Shown here: one piece after another, positions 52,202 to 60,522 of the stretch
How positions within the stretch are numbered: the stretch's first letter is position 1
Layout: each line of letters starts with the position of its first letter
Origin: Pseudomonas frederiksbergensis
GTDB lineage: Bacteria > Pseudomonadota > Gammaproteobacteria > Pseudomonadales > Pseudomonadaceae
Direction: 5' to 3'
Assembly (NCBI RefSeq): GCF_001952935.1
Contig: NZ_CP018319.1
Location: 6,034,001-6,098,000, forward strand
DNA length: 64,000 nucleotides
Notes under the pieces: generated by a model
Told to the model about the DNA's origin: nothing
Databases searched by the model: none
The model's input: only the letters and a program-made list of their open reading frames with translations
Made by a program: the position numbers and the translations under genes

Positions 52202-53344
52202 ATGGCAAATGCCTCCAGCATCTACAGGAAGGCTCTTGAAGGTCACCAGTCACCGAAAAAGGTGCTGGTGAAAGTCGACCGCGTCACCAAGAAATTCGAC
52301 GAAACCACCGCGGTGGACGATGTCTCGCTTGAGATCCATCAAGGGGAAATCTTCGCCCTGCTCGGCGGTTCCGGTTCGGGCAAATCGACCCTGCTGCGCA
52401 TGCTCGCAGGCTTCGAGCGCCCGACCGAGGGGCGGATTCTGCTCGACGGTGTCGACATCACCGACATGCCACCGTACGAACGGCCGATCAACATGATGTT
52501 CCAGTCCTATGCGCTGTTCCCACACATGACGGTGGCGCAGAACATTGCGTTCGGGCTGAAGCAGGATCGTCTGTCCACCAGCGAAATCGACGCCCGCGTT
52601 GAAGAGATGCTGCGACTGGTGCACATGACCCAATACGCCAAGCGCAAACCGCATCAATTGTCCGGCGGTCAGCGTCAGCGCGTGGCCTTGGCTCGCTCCC
52701 TGGCCAAGCGTCCGAAGCTGTTGCTGCTCGACGAACCGATGGGCGCGCTGGACAAGAAGCTGCGCTCGCAGATGCAACTGGAGTTGGTCGAGATCATCGA
52801 GCGCGTCGGCGTGACCTGCGTGATGGTGACCCACGATCAGGAAGAGGCCATGACCATGGCCCAACGCATCGCCATCATGCACCTGGGCTGGATCGCACAG
52901 ATCGGCAGCCCGGTAGACATTTATGAGGCGCCGGTCAGCCGCATGGTCTGCGAATTCATCGGCAACGTGAACGCCTTCGACGGCACCGTTGTGGAGGACC
53001 TTGAAGGTCACGCGATCATTCACAGCCCGGACCTCGAGCAGAAGATTTACGTCGGTCACGGCGTCAGCACCTCGGTGCAGGACAAGTCGATCACCTACGC
53101 CATCCGCCCGGAAAAACTGCTGGTCAGCACCACCCAACCGGACACCCGCTACAACTGGTCCAGCGGCAAGGTGCATGACATCGCCTACCTCGGCGGCCAC
53201 TCGGTGTTTTACGTGGAATTGCCTGGCGGCAAGATCGTGCAGTCGTTCATGGCCAACGCCGAACGCCGTGGCGCCCGTCCGACCTGGGACGACAAAGTCT
53301 ACGTGTGGTGGGAAGACGACAGCGGCGTGGTACTGCGCTCATGA
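52202..53344 (+). CDS. potG: Putrescine ABC transporter ATP-binding protein
   Basis: A 380-residue ABC ATPase of the PotG/SpuF type. Walker A GGSGSGKST, Q-loop FQSYALFPHM, signature LSGGQRQRVALARSL, Walker B LLLLDEPMGALD and H-loop VTHDQ are intact, followed by a C-terminal TOBE-like regulatory domain (YAIRPEKLLV). The ATG at 52202 has GGGAG upstream. The stop overlaps the potH start by 4 bp (ATGA). It energises putrescine import through PotH/PotI. Confidence 0.93.
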   Translation: MANASSIYRKALEGHQSPKKVLVKVDRVTKKFDETTAVDDVSLEIHQGEIFALLGGSGSGKSTLLRMLAGFERPTEGRILLDGVDITDMPPYERPINMMFQSYALFPHMTVAQNIAFGLKQDRLSTSEIDARVEEMLRLVHMTQYAKRKPHQLSGGQRQRVALARSLAKRPKLLLLDEPMGALDKKLRSQMQLELVEIIERVGVTCVMVTHDQEEAMTMAQRIAIMHLGWIAQIGSPVDIYEAPVSRMVCEFIGNVNAFDGTVVEDLEGHAIIHSPDLEQKIYVGHGVSTSVQDKSITYAIRPEKLLVSTTQPDTRYNWSSGKVHDIAYLGGHSVFYVELPGGKIVQSFMANAERRGARPTWDDKVYVWWEDDSGVVLRS

Positions 53345-54255
53345 AAACACTCAATCAGCGGTTTATGCGGCTGATGCCGAGTGGTCGAAAGCTCGTCATC
53401 GGGATTCCTTTCCTATGGCTGTTCCTGTTCTTCATGCTGCCGTTCTTCCTGGTGATGAAGATCAGCTTCTCGGAAGCGGCCCTGGCCATTCCGCCTTACT
53501 CGGAGATCTACACTTTCGCCGAGCAGAAGTTCCAGCTGCTGCTGAACCTCGGCAACTACACGTTGCTGACTCAGGATGAGTTGTACATCTCGGCCTACTT
53601 CGGCTCGTTGAAGGTGGCGTTTTTAAGCACGTTGATGTGCCTGGTGATCGGTTTCCCGATGGCCTATGCGATCACCAAAGCGAACAAGGAAACGCAAAAC
53701 GTTCTGCTGCTGTTGATCATGATGCCGACCTGGACTGCGATTCTGATCCGCGTCTATGCGTGGATGGGCATCCTCAGCAACAACGGATTGCTCAACGGTT
53801 TCCTGATGTGGACCGGGCTGACCGATCACCCGATCGAGATCCTCAACACCAATACGGCCGTGTACATCGGCGTGGTTTACGCCTACTTGCCGTTCATGGT
53901 GTTGCCGCTGTACGCCAACCTGGTCAAGCACGACGGCAGCCTGCTGGAAGCCGCTTCGGACCTGGGTTCGAGCAACTTCAACAGCTTCTGGAAAATCACT
54001 GTGCCATTGGCCAAGAACGGGATCATTGCCGGCTGCATGCTGGTGTTCATTCCGGTGGTCGGTGAATTCGTGATTCCGGAACTGCTGGGTGGCCCGGAGA
54101 CGCTGATGATCGGTCGCGTGCTGTGGCAAGAGTTCTTCAATAACCGCGACTGGCCGGTGGCATCTGCCCTGGCGGTGGTGATGCTGTTGATCCTGATTGT
54201 GCCGATTCTGCTGTTCAACCGCAGCCAGGCCAAAGAGATGGAGGCACGGGGATGA
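53341..54255 (+). CDS. potH: Putrescine ABC transporter permease
   Basis: A 304-residue inner-membrane permease with six hydrophobic segments. The EAA motif that docks the ATPase is visible as EAASDLGSSNFNSFWKI then TVPLAKNG. It pairs with PotI to form the channel. Starts within the potG stop (ATGA at 53341-53344) and ends within the potI start (54252-54255), so all three genes are translationally coupled. Confidence 0.93.
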   Translation: MKTLNQRFMRLMPSGRKLVIGIPFLWLFLFFMLPFFLVMKISFSEAALAIPPYSEIYTFAEQKFQLLLNLGNYTLLTQDELYISAYFGSLKVAFLSTLMCLVIGFPMAYAITKANKETQNVLLLLIMMPTWTAILIRVYAWMGILSNNGLLNGFLMWTGLTDHPIEILNTNTAVYIGVVYAYLPFMVLPLYANLVKHDGSLLEAASDLGSSNFNSFWKITVPLAKNGIIAGCMLVFIPVVGEFVIPELLGGPETLMIGRVLWQEFFNNRDWPVASALAVVMLLILIVPILLFNRSQAKEMEARG

Positions 54256-55136
54256 AACGCTTCGGATTTTCAAAGTTCATGCTGATTTTCGGCCTGTCGT
54301 TTATCTACCTGCCGATGTTGATTCTGGTGATCTACTCGTTCAACGCCTCGAAACTGGTAACCGTGTGGGGTGGCTGGTCGTTCAAGTGGTACGCCGGCCT
54401 GCTCGACAACTCGCAACTGATGGGTTCTGTGGTGCGCTCGCTGGAAATCGCCTGCTACACCGCGATTGCCGCGGTAGCGCTGGGGACGTTGGCGGCGTTT
54501 GTGCTGACGCGCGTCACACGCTTCAAGGGCCGCACGTTGTTCGGTGGTTTGGTGACGGCGCCGCTGGTGATGCCGGAAGTGATCACCGGTCTGTCGTTGT
54601 TGCTGCTGTTCGTGGCGATGGCGCAGATGATTGGCTGGCCGATGGAGCGTGGCATCGTCACCATCTGGATCGCTCACACGACGTTCTGCGCAGCGTATGT
54701 GGCGGTGGTGGTTTCGGCGCGTTTGCGTGAGCTGGACCTGTCCATCGAAGAAGCGGCCATGGACCTCGGGGCGAAGCCGTTCAAGGTGTTTTTCCTGATC
54801 ACCATTCCGATGATCGCGCCGTCACTGGCGGCCGGCGGCATGATGTCGTTTGCCCTGTCGCTGGATGACCTGGTGCTGGCGAGTTTCGTGTCCGGCCCGG
54901 GCTCTACGACCCTGCCGATGGAAGTGTTCTCGGCGGTGCGTCTGGGCGTGAAACCTGAGATCAATGCCGTGGCCAGCCTGATTCTGCTCGCCGTATCGCT
55001 GGTGACCTTCCTGGTCTGGTACTTCAGCCGCCGCGCCGAAGCGAGCCGCAAACGTGCGATCCAGGAAGCGATGGACCAGACCGCCAGCGAATCCTGGCAG
55101 CAACCTAAAAAGCAGATGACTGAAGCGACGGCATAG
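54252..55136 (+). CDS. potI: Putrescine ABC transporter permease
   Basis: A 294-residue permease, six hydrophobic segments, with EAA motif EEAAMDLGAKPFKVFFLI then TIPMIAP. Forms the transport channel with PotH. Coupled to potH by a 4-bp overlap. A short repeat pair and 225 bp separate it from potF. Confidence 0.93.
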   Translation: MKRFGFSKFMLIFGLSFIYLPMLILVIYSFNASKLVTVWGGWSFKWYAGLLDNSQLMGSVVRSLEIACYTAIAAVALGTLAAFVLTRVTRFKGRTLFGGLVTAPLVMPEVITGLSLLLLFVAMAQMIGWPMERGIVTIWIAHTTFCAAYVAVVVSARLRELDLSIEEAAMDLGAKPFKVFFLITIPMIAPSLAAGGMMSFALSLDDLVLASFVSGPGSTTLPMEVFSAVRLGVKPEINAVASLILLAVSLVTFLVWYFSRRAEASRKRAIQEAMDQTASESWQQPKKQMTEATA

Positions 55137-55169
55137 TGTCATTGCCGATGAGGTAAGTGAACTTCATCC

Positions 55170-55282
55170 TGTGGCGAGCGAGCTTGCTCGCGCTGGGTTG
55201 CGAAGCGACCCCAAGGATTCTGGCAACCCTGCCAATTTTGTGAGTGCTGCGCACTCAAGCGGGAGCAAGCTCCCTCGCCACA
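55170..55282. repeat. REP pair of the GTGGCGAGCGAGCTTGCTCGC class
   Basis: Left arm CTGTGGCGAGCGAGCTTGCTCG and facing arm GGGAGCAAGCTCCCTCGCCA then CAG, between potI and potF; a different REP class from the other pairs in this locus. It could set the stability of the upstream transcript. Confidence 0.75.
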
Positions 55283-55361
55283 GGGTTTGTGTTCGCTGCA
55301 CAGGTTTTGTGTTCACTGCATTTTGCTGCGTGATTTTGAATAAAAAAATGGAGTTGTACCG

Positions 55362-56459
55362 ATGAAAATGTTTGGCAGGACTCTGCTGACACTGTCCTTA
55401 TTGGGCGCGATGACCACCGGCGCCCAGGCCAATGACAAGGTACTGCGCGTCTATAACTGGTCGGATTACATCGCCCCGGACACCGTCAAGAAGTTCGAAG
55501 ACGAGACCGGGATCCGCGTGACCTACGACGTGTTCGACAGCAATGAAACCCTTGAGGCACGGCTGCTCGCCGGCAAATCCGGCTACGACATCGTCGTGCC
55601 GTCCAACAGTTTCCTGGCCAAGCAGATCAAGGCTGGGGTCTACCAGGAACTGGACAAGTCGAAGCTGTCGAACTGGAAAAACCTCAACCCGGTCCTGCTG
55701 AAAAATGCTGCCGCCAGCGATCCCGATAACGGCCACGCCTTCCCGTACATGTGGGGCTCGATCGGCATCGGTTTCAACCCGGAGAAGGTCAAGGAAGTGC
55801 TCGGCAGCAACGCGCCGACCAATTCCTGGGACTTGCTGTTCAAACCGGAAAACGCCGCCAAGCTGAAAGCCTGCGGCATCAGTTTCCTCGATTCGCCGAC
55901 CGAGATGCTCCCGGCCGCCCTGCACTATCTGGGCTATCCGGTGAACTCTCAGGACAAGAACCAGATCGCCGAAGCGGAAGCACTGTTCATGAAGATTCGC
56001 CCTTCGGTGGCGTACTTCCATTCGTCGAAATACATCTCCGATTTGGCCAATGGCAACATCTGCGTGGCGGTCGGTTACTCCGGTGATGTGCTGCAAGCCA
56101 AGGCGCGCGCCCAAGAGGCTGGCGACAAGGTGAAGGTCGATTACAGCATTCCCAAGGAAGGCGCCGGCAGTTTCTACGACATGGTCGCTATCCCACGGGA
56201 CGCGGCGAACGTGGAAAACGCTTACCTGTTCATGAACTTCCTGATGCGCCCGGACATCATCGCCGAGATCACCAACAACATCGGCTACAGCAACGCCAAC
56301 TCGGCAGCCACGCCTTTGGTGGATGAAGCGATCCGGGATAATCCAGGCTCGTATCCGTCGCAGGCGGTGATGGCGACGTTGTACGCCATTCCAGACGTGC
56401 CGATTGGTGTTCAGCGGGTGATGACCCGCGGGTGGACGCGGGTGAAGCTCGGCAAGTAA
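55362..56459 (+). CDS. potF: Putrescine-binding periplasmic protein
   Basis: A 365-residue periplasmic solute-binding protein with signal peptide ending TTGAQA/ND. The mature start VLRVYNWSDYIAPDTVKKFE is characteristic of PotF/SpuD polyamine binders; GYDIVVPSNSFLAKQI and GYSGDVLQAKARA line the cleft. GGAG precedes the ATG. The binding protein usually leads such operons, but here it follows the permeases, with its own 225-bp upstream region. A terminator follows at 56718. Confidence 0.93.
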   Translation: MKMFGRTLLTLSLLGAMTTGAQANDKVLRVYNWSDYIAPDTVKKFEDETGIRVTYDVFDSNETLEARLLAGKSGYDIVVPSNSFLAKQIKAGVYQELDKSKLSNWKNLNPVLLKNAAASDPDNGHAFPYMWGSIGIGFNPEKVKEVLGSNAPTNSWDLLFKPENAAKLKACGISFLDSPTEMLPAALHYLGYPVNSQDKNQIAEAEALFMKIRPSVAYFHSSKYISDLANGNICVAVGYSGDVLQAKARAQEAGDKVKVDYSIPKEGAGSFYDMVAIPRDAANVENAYLFMNFLMRPDIIAEITNNIGYSNANSAATPLVDEAIRDNPGSYPSQAVMATLYAIPDVPIGVQRVMTRGWTRVKLGK

Positions 56460-56511
56460 TTCACTCGAAGCCGCCATCGCGACATCCAACATCAAAATTG
56501 CAGCCTACCAT

Positions 56512-56622
56512 GATCGTTCCCACGCTCCGCGTGGGAATGCAGCCCGGGACGCTCTGCGTCCCTTCCAGAGCCGAACGCGGAGCGTCCGTGGAGGCATTCC
56601 CACGCGGAGCGTGGGAACGATC
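56512..56622. repeat. Perfect 29-bp inverted repeat of a further family
   Basis: Arms 56512-56540 and 56594-56622 are exact complements beginning GATCGTTCCCACGCTCCGCG; inner part includes GGGACGC/GCGTCCC. Core CCCACGCTCCGCGTGGGA is a Pseudomonas-type palindrome. Located after potF. Confidence 0.9.
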
Positions 56623-56717
56623 GGTTTCAAAGTTTTCCGTTCACGCAGCGCCTTACCACCGCTGCACTCCTGTCTGTAGAACGGCCTCACCTGGCTTCCT
56701 CGGTTAAGGTGAATTTG

Positions 56718-56743
56718 GGCGCCCTCCTCGGGCGCCTTTTTTT
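56718..56743 (+). terminator. Rho-independent terminator
   Basis: GGCGCCC/GGGCGCC stem followed by seven T residues; ends the potGHIF transcript. The T-run overlaps the stop codon of the convergent thpR gene. Confidence 0.88.
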
Positions 56744-57281
56744 ATGAGGCAACGAGCGGCCACTCGGCCAGCGCTCGGTAGCGGCCCTTATGGGATTCGA
56801 ACAGAGTGAAGTGATCGGCCCGTAGATAGAACTCGGGCGGTGTCGCGGACTCTGGCACCGGCACTCGGTAATCACGCATCAATGTCAGATGCGGCCGGAA
56901 CTCCTTCGGCGAGTCCTCAAACCCGAACGGCAGCATGGCCTGCTCAAGCGCATACACCAACCGCAGCAGCTCCGGGGATGCCTGCTCCGGCGCGAGCACC
57001 AACACCCCTGCTCTGCGCCAGACATCCAGCCGATCGAGCGCCACCCTCAAAGGCACGCCCGGCGTTCGAATACTGGCTGCGGCTGTGCAGATATCGGCGA
57101 TTTTTGCCACCTCGACAGCCCCCAAGAACATCAACGTCAGATGAAAGTTTTCCACCGGCACCGGCCGGCCATCCCTGAGCCCGAGTGCGCTGCGCCATTG
57201 GGCAATGGCTCGACGTTGCTCGGGCGTGCAGTTCAAGGCAAAAAACAGGCGTTTTAACGGCTCATGGGATTCGTCGCTCAT
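56742..57281 (-). CDS. thpR: RNA 2',3'-cyclic phosphodiesterase (LigT family)
   Basis: A 179-residue 2H phosphodiesterase. The two HxTx motifs appear as HLTL at about residues 46-49 and 129-132. Hydrolyses RNA 2',3'-cyclic phosphates in vitro. The ATG at 57281 is preferred over a GTG at 57290 because AGGAGGT lies seven bases upstream of it. Convergent with the potF terminator. Confidence 0.9.
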   Translation of the reverse strand: MSDESHEPLKRLFFALNCTPEQRRAIAQWRSALGLRDGRPVPVENFHLTLMFLGAVEVAKIADICTAAASIRTPGVPLRVALDRLDVWRRAGVLVLAPEQASPELLRLVYALEQAMLPFGFEDSPKEFRPHLTLMRDYRVPVPESATPPEFYLRADHFTLFESHKGRYRALAEWPLVAS

Positions 57282-57341
57282 CGCTGGCACCTCCTGACAT
57301 CCAAGTTATAGTTCATGCAAACGATTCAACTGGAGGGGGCC

Positions 57342-57536
57342 ATGCGCGAGATCATCAGCAAGGAACCGTGGTGGGCCGTGCCACCGAAACCCGGTCAGGA
57401 TGAGTCCGAGCTGGAATGGGGCTGGCTGGTTCATTACAACGAAGGTGAGCCGCGCTTCGAATTCATCAAAGAGCGGCCGACGGACAGCGAGATTCGTAAT
57501 CGCAAGAGTTGCAGGATCACCCCGACGCCGGAGTGA
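57342..57536 (+). CDS. Small conserved-looking protein, unrecognised
   Basis: A 64-residue soluble protein rich in Trp, Glu and Pro near the N-terminus (KEPWWAVPPKPGQDESELEW), with GGAGGGGG directly upstream of ATG 57342. Composition and ribosome site support a real gene. Function unknown. A hairpin (AGGATCAC/GTGATCCT, 57513-57540) overlaps its stop, between it and the convergent DUF1428 gene. Confidence 0.65.
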   Translation: MREIISKEPWWAVPPKPGQDESELEWGWLVHYNEGEPRFEFIKERPTDSEIRNRKSCRITPTPE

Positions 57537-57550
57537 TCCTGTCGTTGGTT

Positions 57551-57904
57551 TCAGGCTTTGACGATCATTTCGAACCCGCCAAAGATCAGCCTCTGGCCAT
57601 CGAATGGCATCGGGTTGACGTCCGGCTGCATGCGCGGATCGTTCATGAGTTTTTCCATGCCTGCATCGCGGGTGGTCTTGTCAGGCCAGACGATCCAGGA
57701 AAACACCACGGTTTCGTCTTCCTTGAGTTTTACTGCCATCGGAAACGAGGTCACTTTGCCGTCAGGGACGTCGTCGCCCCAGCATTCGGCGACGCTGAGG
57801 GCGCCGCTTTCCTTGAAAATGACCGCGGCGGTTTCGGCGTGCTTCTTGAATTTTTCGCGGTTGGCGGTGGGTACGGCTGCGATGAAGCCATCAACGTAGG
57901 ACAT
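57551..57904 (-). CDS. DUF1428 protein
   Basis: A 117-residue protein of DUF1428, a dimeric ferredoxin-like-fold family of unknown function. The opening MSYVDGFIAAVPTANREKF, ECWGDDVPDGK and SWIVWPDKTTRDAG are characteristic. GGAG precedes the ATG. Downstream of the lipoprotein gene on the same strand by 16 bp, so the two are likely co-transcribed. Confidence 0.9.
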   Translation of the reverse strand: MSYVDGFIAAVPTANREKFKKHAETAAVIFKESGALSVAECWGDDVPDGKVTSFPMAVKLKEDETVVFSWIVWPDKTTRDAGMEKLMNDPRMQPDVNPMPFDGQRLIFGGFEMIVKA

Positions 57905-57920
57905 GGTCGTTCTCCTTGGG

Positions 57921-58988
57921 TTATGGGGCGATCTGCTGGTTAGTCGGTTCCGGCGGCGCCCAATCGACAGACCCGCTGCCCGAGCTGACCGACGGTACTT
58001 CGGCGCTCCCCGCCAGATTGCCCTCGATCTGCGCCGCCATGTACAACGTACCGGCCATCACGCCGCTGGTCGGGTTTTGCACCAGCTTGAGCCAGGCCTT
58101 ATCGAACGTGTTACCCAGACTGCTGCGAATCAGCGCCTCGCTGTCGGGCCGATCATTGGCCTGGATAAGCGCGCGAATCCCCGCCACCCCTACGGAAATC
58201 AAGCCCCCGGCCAATTTTCCCGCAGCGGCAGCCACGGCACTGGCGGCACCTCGCGGGATCATTTCGGCTTCTATCCGTTTACTGGCGCGCTTGGCCACCG
58301 GTGCCATGGCGGTGTCTGTCGAATCAACGCCCCTGTCGCCACCGGCCTTGTGGATTTTCTCGATCAGCGCCGCATAGGCCGGCAACGTATTCAGGGGCTG
58401 GGTGTGCACGACCTGATAAAGCGAGGCGTCCCTGGCGGGGGGCGGTCCCAGGGCGATGGCGGGAATTTTCTGGATCCGCCCGTTGAGCTGAGCCATCGGC
58501 ACGCCGTGGCGCTTGGAGATTTTCTGCAGCTCTTCCTGAAGAATGTCGACGTAAAACGCGGTTGCCAGGCCGAGAATCGCGTCAGGATCGATTTCCACCG
58601 CGACCGGCGCCAGCACGCGCCGCTGGTATTGCTCCAGCAGATAGGCCGCCAGGCGCTTGGCCGAGGCATCTTGCTCACCCTTGGCGTTGAGGGTGTACCA
58701 GCTGACCTTCATCGACAGCCATTCCTGGGTCCAGTAACTGCTGAACCAGGGTATGAAGTTTTCTTCGGTCAGTTGATAGACCCGCGTTCGCCAGTATTCC
58801 ATGGCACCGCGCGAGTAGATTTTGGCCTGTTCGGTGGCCGATTGTGACGCTGCGACAATCTCTTGATCGACGATCTGCCAGGTGCTGGGGGAAACAATCA
58901 CCGGCACCACTGGCACCGGGGCAGGCGCAGTCGTGACGCATCCCGCCAACACCACCAACACGGCGACGATCAGCGAACGCACGTTCAA
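57921..58988 (-). CDS. Predicted lipoprotein, unrecognised family
   Basis: A 355-residue protein with signal peptide and lipobox (VLVVLAGC). Start is a TTG at 58988 with AGGA nine bases upstream; a GTG two codons later is an alternative. A Pro/Val-rich linker (residues 20-35) leads to a mainly helical body (YWRTRVYQLTEENFIPWFSS) and a Gly/Ala-rich segment near 255-275 that could be an amphipathic membrane helix. Function unknown. Confidence 0.7.
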   Translation of the reverse strand: MNVRSLIVAVLVVLAGCVTTAPAPVPVVPVIVSPSTWQIVDQEIVAASQSATEQAKIYSRGAMEYWRTRVYQLTEENFIPWFSSYWTQEWLSMKVSWYTLNAKGEQDASAKRLAAYLLEQYQRRVLAPVAVEIDPDAILGLATAFYVDILQEELQKISKRHGVPMAQLNGRIQKIPAIALGPPPARDASLYQVVHTQPLNTLPAYAALIEKIHKAGGDRGVDSTDTAMAPVAKRASKRIEAEMIPRGAASAVAAAAGKLAGGLISVGVAGIRALIQANDRPDSEALIRSSLGNTFDKAWLKLVQNPTSGVMAGTLYMAAQIEGNLAGSAEVPSVSSGSGSVDWAPPEPTNQQIAP

Positions 58989-59250
58989 GATCGCGGTTCC
59001 TACAGACTTGCCCGAACGGGATGTCCGGTGTTCAAAGGTCTATTAATTTGAGTATAGGTGTCGGTGTTTGTTCGTTTGGGGTTGGGGGTGTTCTTCAGAC
59101 CGCCTTCGCGAGCAGGCCGGAACAGACAGCGATAATCCCACCATCACTTATGTCGATATCCACCATCGCCACGAATGCCTTTCGCTCGAAAATCGTCAGC
59201 GTAGGATCGCCCCTAACCCAACGCAAAACCCCGAATCGGAGGGGCGAATC

Positions 59251-59343
59251 ATGATTATTCATCTCTTGACCTGCCTGGCCCTGACGGCCGTCACCCTGAG
59301 CGTTTTTTCCTGGTACGTCCTGTCCGAGGAGCGCACGTCATGA
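59251..59343 (+). CDS. 30-residue single-span membrane peptide
   Basis: Encodes MIIHLLTCLALTAVTLSVFS followed by a short polar tail ending RTS. GGAGGGG lies seven bases before the ATG. The stop overlaps the next gene's start (ATGA, 59340-59343), a sign of translational coupling. Function unknown. Confidence 0.55.
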   Translation: MIIHLLTCLALTAVTLSVFSWYVLSEERTS

Positions 59344-59600
59344 TTCATTCCGTGACCCTGGCCGTGAGTTTTGCGGCGTTCGGCAACAACTACTATTCCC
59401 AGTCATTCGTTTCGCGCAAAACGCTCGAACTGGTGTTCGACGAAAACTTTGAGGCGTTGTTGATGCCGTCCGCCGCCAATCACTTCAACAATGAAGTGAT
59501 CGGGCTCAATGATCAGTTCCGATTCTTGAGCGATGTGCTGGAGGAGCACCTGCTGGCGACTGAGATCGCCGCTACCGCCCCCCGGAATCGATACTTCTGA
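59340..59600 (+). CDS. Small protein coupled to the membrane peptide, unrecognised
   Basis: An 86-residue protein (SFAAFGNNYYSQSFVSRKT, LVFDENFEALLMPSAA) with balanced composition. Starts in the stop codon of the 30-residue peptide. Its last 29 bp overlap the 3' end of the convergent epimerase gene. No motif recognised; the pair may be a small regulatory or accessory unit for the exopolysaccharide locus. Confidence 0.55.
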   Translation: MIHSVTLAVSFAAFGNNYYSQSFVSRKTLELVFDENFEALLMPSAANHFNNEVIGLNDQFRFLSDVLEEHLLATEIAATAPRNRYF

Positions 59601-60519
59601 GCAACTGCCCCAGGCCCTCGGAAAAACAGGTCGGCGAGCGCAAGGAAAAACGCTCAAGCAGGCGACTGTTGTCGGCCCGCGAATGCTTGATATCACCGGA
59701 ACGCGGCGTGTCGTAGTTCAACGTCAGGGACCGCCCCAAAAGCTCGCTCAAGGTCGCCGCCAGTTCGTTAACGCTGGTGGATCGGTTAAAACCGACGTTG
59801 ACCGGCTCGTTAATCGGTTCTGACTGACTGACCGCCTGTACCAGCACTTTCACCAGGTCATTGACGTACACAAAATCCCTTGTTTGCTCTCCATCACCGT
59901 AAACCGTGATGGGGAGCTTTTTTTGCGCCCTCTCGCTGAAAATGCTGATGACACCGGAGTAAGGCGATGAAGGGTCCTGACGGGGTCCGTAAATATTGAA
60001 AAACCGCAGGATGACCGGTTCGAGCCCATGTTGGCGGCGATAGAAATCAAGAAAATGTTCGCCGGCCAGTTTGTCGGCGGCATACGGCGTCAGCGGATTC
60101 TTGGGCGTGTCCTCAGTGATCGCCATGCCCTCGCCATTGTTGCCATAGATCGCCGCACTGGAGGCGTAAACCACTCGTCGTACGCCCGCCTGGCGCATGG
60201 CTTCGCAGATATTCAGGGTGCCGACGAAATTACTCTGGTGAGTCGCCACCGGATCATCGACCGACGCCTGCACCGAGGCCACAGCCGCCAGATGCACCAC
60301 CGCGCTGCAGTCTTTCATCGCCCGCTCCACCGTCGGTGCGTCGGCGACATCGCCCACAACCAAGGTCAAATGGCAGCGATCAACCGGCAAGTTCGACAAT
60401 TTTCCACTGGAAAGATTGTCCAGAACCCGAACGCTATAACCGCTTTCAAGCAGTGCTTCGACCAGGTGCGAACCGATGAAACCGGCACCGCCCGTCACGA
60501 GAATTCGTTCAGCAGTCAT
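59572..60519 (-). CDS. NDP-sugar epimerase/dehydratase
   Basis: A 315-residue extended SDR of the UDP-glucose 4-epimerase type. NAD-binding TGGAGFIGSHLVEALL, the ASSAAIYG serine motif, catalytic YAADKLAGEHF (YxxxK) and RFFNIYGPRQDP are all present. It would supply a modified sugar nucleotide to the adjacent polysaccharide synthase. Three bp after the HlyD-like gene on the same strand; its 3' end overlaps the small convergent gene. Confidence 0.92.
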   Translation of the reverse strand: MTAERILVTGGAGFIGSHLVEALLESGYSVRVLDNLSSGKLSNLPVDRCHLTLVVGDVADAPTVERAMKDCSAVVHLAAVASVQASVDDPVATHQSNFVGTLNICEAMRQAGVRRVVYASSAAIYGNNGEGMAITEDTPKNPLTPYAADKLAGEHFLDFYRRQHGLEPVILRFFNIYGPRQDPSSPYSGVISIFSERAQKKLPITVYGDGEQTRDFVYVNDLVKVLVQAVSQSEPINEPVNVGFNRSTSVNELAATLSELLGRSLTLNYDTPRSGDIKHSRADNSRLLERFSLRSPTCFSEGLGQLLRSIDSGGR

Positions 60520-60522
60520 GAT

